Below are positions 53,816 to 62,100 of a stretch of 64,000 nucleotides of DNA, one piece after another. Made by a program: the position numbers and the translations under genes. Positions within the stretch are counted from its first letter, which is position 1. Every line of letters starts with the position of its first letter. The stretch is from Salipaludibacillus sp047795645. GTDB taxonomy: Bacteria; Bacillota; Bacilli; Bacillales; Salisediminibacteriaceae. The notes under the pieces are model-generated. The model was not told where the DNA came from and ran no database searches. It worked only from the letters and a program-made list of their open reading frames with translations. Where the stretch lies: contig NZ_CP181045.1 in assembly GCF_047795645.1 (NCBI RefSeq), positions 5,084,001-5,148,000 of the forward strand. The letters run 5' to 3'.

Positions 53816-54691
53816 ATGAAGAAACGATATAAAATGATGATTGCAACGCTAGCTTTTTGGATGCTGCTTGCATCGACAGGTTTAGCTGACGCAGCAGTTG
53901 GTGATGAAATTGTAACCTTAGGAGAAGACTTATCTCCTCAACAAAAAGAAGAGTTATTGGATGAAATGAATGTGAATGAAGATGAAGTACTAGTTGTAAC
54001 AGTTTCAAATGAAGAAGAGCATCAGTATTTAGGAGAACACATTAGTGCTTCCGTAATTGGGAGCAATGCACTTTCTTCCTCGAAAATTACGTTGCTTGAG
54101 GAAGGCGAAGGGATGGATGTAGAAACCAATCGGATCACTTGGGTATCGGAAGGCATGTATGCGAATGCTCTGATTACAGCGGGTGTGAAAGATGCGAATA
54201 TTTATGTAACAGCACCTTTTGAAGTGTCTGGGACTGGAGCATTGACTGGACTAATTAAAGCTTACGAGACATCGATGGATGCAGTAATCCCTGAAGATCA
54301 AAAAGAAGTTGCAAATGAAGAACTAGTGAAAACCGCTGAACTTGGTGATAAGTACGGTGTAGAAGATGCAACAGAACTGATGGCTAGAATTAAAGAGGCT
54401 ATGGCTGAAGAAAATATTGAAACGGAAGAAGACATGAGGAATTTGATTGAACGTATTGCTGATGAACTAGGCATTACTTTGTCTGAAGATGAATTAAATG
54501 GTCTTATTTCACTTTTTGAGAGAATGAAAAGCTTAAATATTGACTGGGATGCAGTGCAAAACCAAATTACTTCGATTCGGGATAATATAGGAGATTTCAT
54601 TGGAAGTGAAGAAGGTCAAAGCTTTTTCCAATCTATATTAGATTTCTTTAATAATGTTATTGATACGATGAGAGGTTGGTTTAGCTCGTAA
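53816..54691 (+). CDS. Secreted DUF1002 family protein
   Basis: Exported protein (291 aa) with a clear signal peptide (MKKRYKMMIATLAFWMLLAS, cleavage after about ADAA). DUF1002 follows, with EVLVVTVSNEEEHQYL, ANALITAGVKDANIYVTAPFEVSGTGALTG and a helical C-terminal half. Function unknown. It is acidic throughout. AAGGGGTTTGAGA precedes the ATG. It carries its own terminator and lies upstream of an NfeD-like gene with a SigW-type promoter. Confidence 0.85.
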   Translation: MKKRYKMMIATLAFWMLLASTGLADAAVGDEIVTLGEDLSPQQKEELLDEMNVNEDEVLVVTVSNEEEHQYLGEHISASVIGSNALSSSKITLLEEGEGMDVETNRITWVSEGMYANALITAGVKDANIYVTAPFEVSGTGALTGLIKAYETSMDAVIPEDQKEVANEELVKTAELGDKYGVEDATELMARIKEAMAEENIETEEDMRNLIERIADELGITLSEDELNGLISLFERMKSLNIDWDAVQNQITSIRDNIGDFIGSEEGQSFFQSILDFFNNVIDTMRGWFSS

Positions 54692-54717
54692 GTATCTTTT
54701 CCTTGATTATTCAAACG

Positions 54718-54746
54718 AACGACTTAGATATATCTAAGTCGTTTTT
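54718..54746 (+). terminator. Terminator after the DUF1002 gene
   Basis: Uninterrupted palindrome AACGACTTAGATA / TATCTAAGTCGTT followed by TTT. Confidence 0.9.
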
Positions 54747-54860
54747 GTGTATCCTTGTCTATTTTATCTAGATTGGCTGAATTGTAGCACTTAATTCGAA
54801 AATTAAAATTAGGACAAATAAATTGAAAAATATCAAACACAACGTAGTAAAGCAATTTTA

Positions 54861-54887
54861 TGAAACTTTTTCTTATGGTCGTTCGTA
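54861..54887 (+). promoter_or_regulatory. SigW-type promoter before the NfeD-like gene
   Basis: TGAAAC at 54861-54866 and CGTA at 54884-54887 with a 17-bp spacer, 70 bp before the start codon. This matches the sigma W pattern and resembles the promoter before the NfeD-floA operon at 9.5 kb. Confidence 0.75.
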
Positions 54888-54956
54888 TTATGAACATACT
54901 AGCTATATCTGATACAATAATTGTAATGAAATAGGTTTTTGAGAGGAGGAAATCTC

Positions 54957-55586
54957 ATGGAATTCTTGGATCAAGCGATATTTGGTTTTTTAGTGGTTTT
55001 TATTGGTACATTATTTATATTTGGTGAGGTAATGGTAAGAACAAAAGGAATTTTTGGTTTAATTGGTATTGTGATTATGGCCATTTATTTTTCTTATCAT
55101 TTAACTGCAGGAGACAGTTTCTTAGTAGTCGTCTTGTATTTGATAGGGTTAACGCTAATTATTTTTGATGGGAAAGTAACGACGGATGGTACGATTGCTG
55201 CTGTCGGAATTTTATTAATGGTGCTAGGATTGGCTTTGCCTGCCCCTGATTTAACATATGGAATTCTAGTAGGTATGGCATTTATTATAGCTGCACCAGC
55301 TGCTTATTTATTTACGAAAGTATTCCCTAAGCGAACCATGTGGGAAAAAATGACATTGAAAGATAAATTATCGAGTGAACGTGGATATAATTCTATGAAC
55401 GAAGATTATCACGATTTAGTCGGTAAAACAGGAAAGACAAAGACACCATTTCGACCAACGGGTACAGTGGAAATAGATGGAAAACTGTATAGTGCCACCT
55501 CTGACAACCAGTGGTTAAACGAGGAGCAAGATATTAAAATAATTTCAGTGGATGGAACAAGAATCGTGGTAGTTCCAGAAAAATAG
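54957..55586 (+). CDS. NfeD-like membrane protein
   Basis: Membrane protein (209 aa) with four or five hydrophobic segments in residues 8-125. A soluble C-terminal domain has DLVGKTGKTKTPFRPTGTVE and IKIISVDGTRIVVV, the OB-fold pattern of NfeD proteins. The protease domain found in the protein at 9.5 kb is absent. ATG 54957 follows GAGAGGAGGAA. The SigW-type promoter suggests a role in envelope stress. No flotillin gene is adjacent here. Confidence 0.82.
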   Translation: MEFLDQAIFGFLVVFIGTLFIFGEVMVRTKGIFGLIGIVIMAIYFSYHLTAGDSFLVVVLYLIGLTLIIFDGKVTTDGTIAAVGILLMVLGLALPAPDLTYGILVGMAFIIAAPAAYLFTKVFPKRTMWEKMTLKDKLSSERGYNSMNEDYHDLVGKTGKTKTPFRPTGTVEIDGKLYSATSDNQWLNEEQDIKIISVDGTRIVVVPEK

Positions 55587-55596
55587 ACTAATAAAG

Positions 55597-55628
55597 AAGC
55601 AATTGGAATTATTCTGATTGCTTTTTTT
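55597..55628 (+). terminator. Terminator after the NfeD-like gene
   Basis: Arms AAGCAAT / ATTGCTT with inner GAAT / ATTC and a seven-T run. Confidence 0.85.
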
Positions 55629-55661
55629 ATTTTATCAAAACGAATCGTTAGTCGAAATATA

Positions 55662-55756
55662 AATTAGAAAAACTTGGCTTGTCGCCAAGTCTTTCACGGC
55701 GTAAGCCTTAGTTTATCTTATACTTTAATCTTTAGCGAAGTTAAACATTCTTAAAG
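55662..55756 (-). repeat. Dispersed double-hairpin element, copy E
   Basis: The only copy on the minus strand. Read in that direction it has AAGAATGTTTAACTTCGCTA, TTAAAGTATAAGATAAACT, arms GGCTTACGCC / GGCGACAAGCC, and ends AAGTTTTTCTAAT. It lies behind the minus-strand HTH gene, so again it points in the direction of the gene it follows. Confidence 0.87.
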
Positions 55757-55763
55757 GATAAGT

Positions 55764-55802
55764 AAAAAGGATGGCAGAATAGATTGCTCTGCGATCCTTC
55801 TT
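55764..55802 (-). terminator. Terminator of the short SinR-like gene
   Basis: On the minus strand the arms AAGGAT / ATCCTT with inner CAGA / TCTG-type pairing are followed by TTTT. Confidence 0.7.
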
Positions 55803-55861
55803 TCGTTAGATGGAGTGGTACTACAAAGTAGACTTTGCCTGAAAATGTCGTTAGAGAAACC

Positions 55862-56104
55862 TTAAAAAGAATTTTGTTTTTGCTTGTTTGGGAGTTCATT
55901 AATTATTTTCTCTTGATACATAAGTGACGATAAAGGAAGGTCAAGGGTGTAAAATATTCTTTTTACTATTTCTATCGATGGGTTTTTTTTCATATTACGC
56001 TCTAAATAGCTTAAATAAGATTTTGAAACTGCTGTCTTTCTAGATAATTCAGATAATGTTAATCCCTTTTCCTTTCGCCGATGACGAATCATATCTCCTA
56101 TCAT
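55862..56104 (-). CDS. Short SinR-like HTH regulator
   Basis: DNA-binding protein (80 aa) of the XRE family. The helix-turn-helix is LTLSELSRKTAVSKSYLSYL, followed by RNMKKNPSIEIVKRIFYTLD, which closely parallels the SinR protein encoded 0.6 kb upstream. It lacks the SinI-like C-terminal multimerisation helices and ends in a short basic tail. AAGGAGGAA precedes the ATG. It could bind SinR-type sites without forming the SinR tetramer; this is inference. Confidence 0.82.
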   Translation of the reverse strand: MIGDMIRHRRKEKGLTLSELSRKTAVSKSYLSYLERNMKKNPSIEIVKRIFYTLDLPLSSLMYQEKIINELPNKQKQNSF

Positions 56105-56731
56105 CCAAGTTCCTCCTTCTAAATCGTTTTATAAACATACAGTTCATTATAACGCACAATTGATAGTTTTTAAAAAGAGAAAAAGGAAGAATATGAGAGC
56201 ATTTACGATATATAGAACGAATTTGTTCTGTATAATGGTTAAATCGTTTATTTTAAGACTTTTCAAATCTGAAGTTTGTAGGCTATACTGTAATCAAATT
56301 CTTAATAAAGAACGAAATAGGACAAAGAGAGTTTTAATAGAGAATTGAGGGGAAATATCGAGTTAGGTTATGGAGTGAAAACTATTTAGGTGTATTGATT
56401 CATGATAAACTGTTTTAAAATGCTAACGCATTGAAGCATTAATAAGTTCTGCGAGTCATTCTATCGTATAGAGTAGAAAGAAAAAATGTGAGATAAAATA
56501 GCAGTGGGTATTGGTAAATAATTGTTGACTTTCGAAGTTTTTATTACAAAAGCATTTGGTCCAAGAGGAATACGAGTGATAGGATCAATCGAAAAATGGT
56601 TAATGCTATCACTCGTTAATCTAGTTAAAACAGGAAATAATAATCGTTTACGTTTTTACTGAAAACGTAAAAATATCATAATAATAGTCTAAGAAGAAAT
56701 TAGTTAATAAATTCTATTTTAGACTTAGTGA
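56105..56731. other. Gene-free region between the two SinR-like genes
   Basis: About 630 bp with no supported gene and no SinI-like reading frame seen on either strand. A palindrome at 56647-56671 (TTTACGTTTT / AAAACGTAAA) is the only clear structure. Confidence 0.5.
56647..56671. repeat. Palindrome downstream of sinR
   Basis: Perfect 10-bp arms TTTACGTTTT / AAAACGTAAA around a 5-nt loop, 60 bp after the sinR stop. It could be a weak bidirectional terminator or a protein site. Confidence 0.45.
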
Positions 56732-57067
56732 TTACTTATTTTTTATTTTCCACTTATTAAATTCTAAGAATTCTTTAAATTCATCTTTTGAGACACCAGA
56801 ATCCATTGCTTCCTTAACCAATGTTTGCCATTCATTATCTAAATTATACTCATACTCATCACCATCATCTTGATGATCTTTTAATAATTGGTTCATCGTT
56901 ACTTTTAAAACCCCAGCAATTTTTTCTAGAAATTGAATAGAAGGGTTTGTTTGAATATTTCTTTCTAAGGCACTTAAGTAGGATTTGGCAACCCCTGCCT
57001 TTTCTGCCAACTCTGTCAATGACATGCCAGCTTCTTTTCTGTACTTTTTTACACGTTCACCTACCAT
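56732..57067 (-). CDS. sinR: Biofilm/sporulation master regulator SinR
   Basis: Repressor of 111 aa, the same length as B. subtilis SinR. The HTH domain begins MVGERVKKYRKEAGMSLTEL and has EKAGVAKSYLSALERNIQT and NPSIQFLEKIAGVL. The C-terminal multimerisation helices are LDNEWQTLVKEAMDSGVSKDE and FKEFLEFNKW. ATG 57067 follows GAGGAGG with 7-nt spacing; the frame is open to 57100. In B. subtilis SinR represses matrix operons and is antagonised by SinI from the adjacent gene, which is not seen here. Confidence 0.92.
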   Translation of the reverse strand: MVGERVKKYRKEAGMSLTELAEKAGVAKSYLSALERNIQTNPSIQFLEKIAGVLKVTMNQLLKDHQDDGDEYEYNLDNEWQTLVKEAMDSGVSKDEFKEFLEFNKWKIKNK

Positions 57068-57208
57068 AAAGGGCCTCCTCAATAAAATCGATGTATTCAT
57101 TATATAACTTACTGGTCATATTCTGTTCGTTATAAGAGATATATGTATAATATATCATATTTTTTAAGCAAAGACGTTTTTTTTACAAATTTTTTCGATT
57201 TCACAGCA

Positions 57209-57241
57209 AAAAACGACATTCATTTTTAGAATGTCGTTTTT
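57209..57241 (-). terminator. Terminator of yqgB
   Basis: Perfect 13-bp arms AAAAACGACATTC / GAATGTCGTTTTT; T runs on both strands make it potentially bidirectional. Confidence 0.88.
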
Positions 57242-57260
57242 TGACGTCGAATTCGCGATA

Positions 57261-58043
57261 CTAAAGTTCTGTTGGAGATTCTTTCGTATTGTTTGGAACA
57301 TATTTTAGAACAGAAATCATCATAAAGGTAGCGATAATCCAGTAAATTGCTAATGAAAAAGGAATATTTATCCCAATCAAATCGATGATAGCAAATAAAA
57401 TGGTTGGAAGGGTAACGACATAGGCAGATAACACCCAACCTTGACGATAAGATAATTGCTCTGCTTTATTACGTTTTAATAATAATGTAATTACCGATAA
57501 TACTAAAATACCTATAAATTTCATTCCTGTAGTAAAAATATATACTAATAGAATTATGAAAGAGATGATTAATGGAAGAAGGTCACCTACCGTGTTTACA
57601 AAGTTATTCAGTTGATCCTTTGAAATATTGACTCCAAATTCTTGGTAACTTATGGTGTCGGGAGTTCCGCCTGCTATAAATGCTGCTTCTCTCTCTAGTA
57701 ACAAGAGTGCGGAGTCATACTGATAAGCGTCTTCTAGTCGATATTCTCCTGTTGAATCGAAAATGATGGTTGTATCACCATCCTCTATAATCATGGGTTC
57801 GTCTATATCAGAGTGAAGAACACCATTCTCAATAGAAAAATCAGGGATAGAGTCAATGACATCACCTTCTACATCGTTAAAAATATTAGTGACATTGATT
57901 CCTATAAAAATCGCCATTGGAATAGACACAACAAGCATTAGAAAGAAAACATATAGAATTGTTTTCCCTATTTTTTGAAAGCGGAATTTCGATATTGTTT
58001 CTGGTGAATGTAAACTTTTTATTAATTGTTGAAAGATATTCAT
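57261..58043 (-). CDS. yqgB: DUF1189 membrane protein YqgB
   Basis: Integral membrane protein (260 aa) of DUF1189. An N-terminal helix at residues 28-50 is followed by an acidic extracytoplasmic domain of about 100 residues (IPDFSIENGVLHSDIDEPM). Four more hydrophobic segments lie between residues 152 and 248, with the conserved LSYRQGWVLSAYVVTLPTI. Function unknown. GAGGAGTG precedes the ATG. B. subtilis has yqgB in the same yqfZ-sodA interval. Confidence 0.83.
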   Translation of the reverse strand: MNIFQQLIKSLHSPETISKFRFQKIGKTILYVFFLMLVVSIPMAIFIGINVTNIFNDVEGDVIDSIPDFSIENGVLHSDIDEPMIIEDGDTTIIFDSTGEYRLEDAYQYDSALLLLEREAAFIAGGTPDTISYQEFGVNISKDQLNNFVNTVGDLLPLIISFIILLVYIFTTGMKFIGILVLSVITLLLKRNKAEQLSYRQGWVLSAYVVTLPTILFAIIDLIGINIPFSLAIYWIIATFMMISVLKYVPNNTKESPTEL

Positions 58044-58181
58044 TTTTTCACTCCTCTAGAAAATTTATAAATAGATCTACACGTAATACTATTACATTTT
58101 TAAGTGTAAATGACCAGTAATAATGGAGGATTTTGCAAAAAAAATCTAATATAATGTAAATATGTAGATATAGTTAGAAAC

Positions 58182-58220
58182 TTAACACAATCTTTACAAT
58201 TCATTAACAAATAATTAATA
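58182..58220 (+). promoter_or_regulatory. Pho box before the phosphate cotransporter gene
   Basis: Four direct repeats at an exact 11-bp step: TTAACA (58182), TTTACA (58193), TTAACA (58204) and TTAATA (58215), each separated by 5 bp. This is the PhoP binding pattern of Bacillus. TACGAT at 58230-58235 could be the -10, placing the box at about -22 to -60, the position for activation under phosphate starvation. Confidence 0.85.
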
Positions 58221-58288
58221 ATAACAAAGTACGATGAAGAACGGTGATACATATAAGAGAATAATGACGAAAGCTGGGGGATGAGGTT

Positions 58289-59917
58289 TTGGAATTAGAG
58301 TTAAGAGACCTATTGTTCATGTTTATTGGTGGACTTGCCATCTTTTTATTTGGAATTAAATATTTAGGTGATGGTCTTCAAAAAGTTGCAGGAGATAAGT
58401 TAAGAGATATATTAGATAAGTTTACGAGTAACCCCGTTATGGGTGTGATAGCAGGTCTCGTAGTTACTATTCTATTACAGACAAGCACTGGCACCACGGT
58501 TCTTGCTATAGGGCTAGTTAATGCAGGTTTCATGACACTCCGTCAATCTATAGGTGTTATTATGGGGGCTAATATTGGAACAACTGTTACCGCGTTTATA
58601 ATCGGATTGAAAATTTCAGATTATGCTTTACCTATTATCGCGATAGGGACTTTTTTGATTTTCTTCTTGAAAAATAAAAAAGCAAATAATTTTGGGCAAG
58701 TGTTTTTTGGTTTTGGAGCACTCTTCTATGGTCTAAATTTAATGGGGGATGGCCTTCGTCCTTTAAGAGATCTACAAGCTTTCGCTGACTTGACAGTTAG
58801 CATGAGTGAAAATCCTATTCTTGGAGTTGTAATAGGTGTTATTTTTACTGTAAGTGTACAAAGTTCAACAGCAGCAATTGGATTATTGCAGCAATTATTC
58901 GCTCAAGGTACAATTGGTTTAGATGCGGCATTGCCAGTATTATTTGGAGATAACATTGGTACGACTATTACAGCTGTATTGGCTTCGTTAGGAGCTTCTA
59001 TTGCTGCAAAAAGGGCTGCTTTATCCCATGTTATTTTTAATTTAATTGGCACAGCCATCGTGTTGGTAGTAATTCACCCTTACATTTCCATGATGGTCTA
59101 CTTACAGGAGCGAATGTCTCTAAATCCAGAGATGACAATTGCTGTTGCTCACGGGATTTTTAACGTGTCCAATGTGCTAATACAGCTACCTTTTGTCGCG
59201 CTATTGGCGGTTGTAGTTACAAAGTTTATCCCTGGTACTGAAACGGTTATTGGGTACAAAGCGCAACACTTAGATCCGGTTTTGATTTCGCAATCTTCTT
59301 CGATTGCTTTAGGTCAAGCCAAAAAAGAAACGTTGCGAATGGCAGAACTGTCCAGGCAAGGTCTTGTTGAAGCATCACAATTTGTTGAAACAAAACATAA
59401 GCGACATGCAGAATTAGCTTACCAATTTGAAGATGCAGTGAATAACCTTGATAGAAAAATTACCGACTACCTAGTGAAAATTTCGACAAACTCACTAACA
59501 GCAGAAGATTCTAGGTTACATTCAATGTTGATGGATACTGTCAGAGATATTGAACGTGTTGGTGATCATATGGAAAATGTTATCGAATTGACTGAGTATC
59601 AAATAACAAACAAAGTGAAAATGTCAGAGTTAGCTATGCAAGACTTGCGAGAAATGTTTGCATTAACGATAGAAACATTAGAAGAAGCCGAAAAAGCATT
59701 AGAAAATGGCGATATTCTTGCAGCTCGATCAGTCGTTATCAAGGAAGATCGGATCGACAAAATGGAGCGTCAACTTCGAAAAAAACATATTATGAGATTA
59801 AATGAGGGGAACTGTGAAGCTTCTGCTGGGATAGTATTCGTTGATATGATAAGTAATTTAGAAAGAATTGGAGACCATTCAGTTAATATTGCAGAGGCAG
59901 TACTAGATGAAGAATAA
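58289..59917 (+). CDS. Na+/phosphate cotransporter with PhoU domain
   Basis: NptA-family transporter (542 aa). Residues 1-310 form the membrane part with two inverted repeats, each with a QTSTGTTV or QSSTAAIG motif and GANIGTTVTA or GDNIGTTITA. The C-terminal 200 residues form a PhoU-like helical domain (RDIERVGDHMENVIEL and LERIGDHSVNIAEA). It starts at TTG 58289 behind GGGGGATGAGG. The Pho box upstream indicates induction by phosphate limitation. It differs from the shorter YqeW at 7.4 kb. Confidence 0.93.
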   Translation: MELELRDLLFMFIGGLAIFLFGIKYLGDGLQKVAGDKLRDILDKFTSNPVMGVIAGLVVTILLQTSTGTTVLAIGLVNAGFMTLRQSIGVIMGANIGTTVTAFIIGLKISDYALPIIAIGTFLIFFLKNKKANNFGQVFFGFGALFYGLNLMGDGLRPLRDLQAFADLTVSMSENPILGVVIGVIFTVSVQSSTAAIGLLQQLFAQGTIGLDAALPVLFGDNIGTTITAVLASLGASIAAKRAALSHVIFNLIGTAIVLVVIHPYISMMVYLQERMSLNPEMTIAVAHGIFNVSNVLIQLPFVALLAVVVTKFIPGTETVIGYKAQHLDPVLISQSSSIALGQAKKETLRMAELSRQGLVEASQFVETKHKRHAELAYQFEDAVNNLDRKITDYLVKISTNSLTAEDSRLHSMLMDTVRDIERVGDHMENVIELTEYQITNKVKMSELAMQDLREMFALTIETLEEAEKALENGDILAARSVVIKEDRIDKMERQLRKKHIMRLNEGNCEASAGIVFVDMISNLERIGDHSVNIAEAVLDEE

Positions 59918-59994
59918 TATCATTACCATATTAATGTGTTGGAGTGAGATTTTTTCCTCTTAAGCGCGTTAATATTTAATACTAAAATAATGTA

Positions 59995-60024
59995 TTGACA
60001 TAATTTATTTATTCATGGTAAGAT
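59995..60024 (+). promoter_or_regulatory. SigA promoter of the tRNA cluster
   Basis: TTGACA and TAAGAT with an 18-bp spacer and a TGG extension before the -10, 32 bp before the first tRNA. Confidence 0.7.
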
Positions 60025-60055
60025 GTTCATTGTCTGATTAACCAAACAAATTAAT

Positions 60056-60132
60056 GGCGGTGTAGCTCAGCTGGCTAGAGCGTACGGTTCATACCCGTGA
60101 GGTCGGGGGTTCGATCCCCTCCGCCGCTACCA
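60056..60132 (+). tRNA. tRNA-Met (CAT), elongator type
   Basis: 77 nt with encoded CCA. Anticodon loop TTCATAC between TACGG and CCGTG gives CAT. The acceptor stem GGCGGTG / CGCCGCT lacks the initiator features, so elongator Met is likeliest. Confidence 0.93.
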
Positions 60133-60154
60133 TGATAAATCATGTTCTCTTTAA

Positions 60155-60231
60155 GGACCCTTAGCTCAGTTGGTTAGAGCTGACGGCTCATAACCGTCCG
60201 GTCGTAGGTTCGAGTCCTACAGGGTCCACCA
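60155..60231 (+). tRNA. tRNA-Ile2 (CAT, lysidine type)
   Basis: 77 nt with CCA. Anticodon loop CTCATAA between GACGG and CCGTC. The body (GGACCCTTAGCTCAGTTGG) matches Bacillus tRNA-Ile with a CAT anticodon that TilS converts to read AUA. A Met identity is less likely but not excluded by anticodon alone. Confidence 0.8.
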
Positions 60232-60247
60232 TTTTTAAAGTTAATAA

Positions 60248-60340
60248 GGAGGAATACCCAAGTCTGGCTGAAGGGATTGGTCTTGAAAACCAACAGGGGT
60301 GTCAAAGCCCGCGGGGGTTCGAATCCCTCTTCCTCCTCCA
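60248..60340 (+). tRNA. tRNA-Ser (TGA)
   Basis: 93-nt class II tRNA with a long variable arm and CCA. Anticodon loop CTTGAAA between TTGGT and ACCAA gives TGA. Confidence 0.95.
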
Positions 60341-60354
60341 TTTAACAATTAACC

Positions 60355-60387
60355 ACTCATTGGCATTTATGCTAGTGAGTTTTTTTA
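60355..60387 (+). terminator. Terminator of the tRNA cluster
   Basis: 12-bp stem ACTCATTGGCAT / ATGCTAGTGAGT with two wobble pairs, 2-nt loop, seven T. Confidence 0.85.
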
Positions 60388-60500
60388 TTGATATTTTAAG
60401 TAGCAGTTATTCGTTTTATATTTTCTTTAAGCAATTAATTTGTTTATATTGGTGAGAGCCATCATAATTATAAGAAATGATCTCGTTAGGAGGGTGTTAA

Positions 60501-60851
60501 GTGAAAATTAAAATAACAGATACGGCTAAACAAATAATAATAGAGCAAGCTTCAGATACTAATAGTCATATTTTAGTTTTACAATATGATACTGATGGTT
60601 GCGGGTGTGTCGTTAACGGAGTAAGTAATCTTGTTGAAATCACTGAAGACAAGCTTACAGGCGAAGAATTATTAATAGAGACTGAACCAAAACCGTTTCG
60701 AGTTGCAATTCAAAAGAGGGTAGAATGGGTTTATGATAATGAATTAATAATTGATTTTTCAGACTCAGCAAATATGCTCCAATTAAAAAGTCCAAATCAA
60801 ATGATCAACCCAAGAATGACGTTTAATCCATTACAAAAAACAGAAGTGTAA
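60501..60851 (+). CDS. HesB/IscA-like iron-sulfur biosynthesis family protein
   Basis: Protein of 116 aa with the Fe-S biosynthesis (HesB-like) fold, similar in type to YqkB of B. subtilis. It starts MKIKITDTAKQIIIEQ and carries LQYDTDGCGCVVNGVSN with a Cys-Gly-Cys pair; the typical C-terminal CGCG motif is missing, so it is not a canonical A-type scaffold. GTG 60501 follows AGGAGGG. Its exact role is unknown. Confidence 0.8.
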   Translation: MKIKITDTAKQIIIEQASDTNSHILVLQYDTDGCGCVVNGVSNLVEITEDKLTGEELLIETEPKPFRVAIQKRVEWVYDNELIIDFSDSANMLQLKSPNQMINPRMTFNPLQKTEV

Positions 60852-61099
60852 TACGACAATAGATTAAAATAGTTTTTCCTAACTTTTTAAATGGATTATC
60901 AGAATAAATGAAATTATCTATCTTTCTTTTGAAATTGGAGGTTTATCGTTTGTAAGCAAAGGGAATATTTGATAATGTAAAAAGTATAAAAGGATAACCC
61001 ATTTCTCATGTTGGAAAAGGTAGTGTCTTTGTGGGATGATTTTCTTGTTATAAGAGAAACATCAATTCCTACATACAATTAATCAAGGAGGAGATATGA

Positions 61100-61708
61100 A
61101 TGTCATTTTCTTTACCCGAACTACCATACGCACACGACGCATTAGCACCACACATTGATGAAGAGACAATGAAAATTCATCATGGTAAGCACCATAACAC
61201 GTATATAACGAAGCTGAACGGTGCTCTTGAAGGTCATAGTGATCTTGAGGGGAAAAGTTTAGAAGAATTATTAACGAACCTAGATGGTTTACCTGAGAGC
61301 GTTCGAGGTCCTGTACGCAATAATGGTGGAGGTCACTTTAACCACACATTATTTTGGGAAATCATGTCTCCAGACGGTGGCGGATCACCAACAGGTGAAC
61401 TAGCCGCAGCTATTGATAAAACTTTTGGTAGCTTTGACAAATTTAAAGAAGAATTTAAAAATGCTGCTCTAACTCGATTCGGTTCTGGTTGGGCATGGCT
61501 AGCAGTAAATAACGGGGAGCTTGAAGTAACAAGCACACCAAACCAAGATACTCCAATTATGGAAGGTAAGACTGGTATTCTAGGTGTAGATGTTTGGGAG
61601 CATGCTTACTATTTAAAGTACCAAAATAAGCGTCCTGATTATGTTGATGCTTTTTTCAATGTAATTAACTGGGATGAAGTTGCTAAACGTTACGCAGCAG
61701 CAAAATAA
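61100..61708 (+). CDS. sodA: Superoxide dismutase (Mn-type)
   Basis: Cytosolic superoxide dismutase (202 aa). Metal ligands are His27 (IHHGKHHN), the His in HFNHTLFW near residue 82, and Asp and His in VDVWEHAYYLKYQN near 164-168. The Gly-Gly context GGGHFNH points to the manganese form. AAGGAGGAG precedes ATG 61100. A strong terminator follows, and yqgE comes next, as in B. subtilis. Confidence 0.97.
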   Translation: MSFSLPELPYAHDALAPHIDEETMKIHHGKHHNTYITKLNGALEGHSDLEGKSLEELLTNLDGLPESVRGPVRNNGGGHFNHTLFWEIMSPDGGGSPTGELAAAIDKTFGSFDKFKEEFKNAALTRFGSGWAWLAVNNGELEVTSTPNQDTPIMEGKTGILGVDVWEHAYYLKYQNKRPDYVDAFFNVINWDEVAKRYAAAK

Positions 61709-61718
61709 TAATTTTATT

Positions 61719-61752
61719 GTGCCACAAAACCAATTTGGTTTTGTGGCACTTT
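61719..61752 (+). terminator. Terminator after sodA
   Basis: Perfect 14-bp arms GTGCCACAAAACCA / TGGTTTTGTGGCAC with a 3-nt loop, followed by TTTT. Confidence 0.93.
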
Positions 61753-61895
61753 TGTTGATAAGTAAAATTGAAAGAACCGCTAAAGAATATTAAAATACAT
61801 ATTTTGATATAAGAACCTTGATTAATGTGGTTACAGAAAAATCATAATCAAGTAATCTAGGAAAGAAAGCATAAACTTACTTAGGAAGCTAGCGA

Positions 61896-61934
61896 AAGAA
61901 GATATGCTGAATAGCGCATACCTTATCTTCTTTT
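61896..61934 (+). terminator. Second hairpin between sodA and yqgE
   Basis: Arms AAAGAAGATA / TATCTTCTTT enclosing TGC / GCA, then T and A runs. It may be a terminator. The rest of the 390-bp sodA-yqgE gap shows nothing recognisable. Confidence 0.5.
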
Positions 61935-62100
61935 AAAAAAACTCCCCTCCTAACTTGCTCATTAAATCACAATAAAAATATCCACTTCTTCCAATTTGAA
62001 GTATTTGCTGAGACTTCTCTCCTAATGGAAGAATTAATGGAATATCCTTTTGTTCTAGTGACAAACTAGATTGAGTGTGAGTAAAAGGAGCGTTGGTTGG

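Noticed and set aside
56160..56348. 62-codon frame on the + strand between the SinR-like genes
   Set aside because: Composition is that of random AT-rich sequence, with no ribosome binding site and no recognisable domain.
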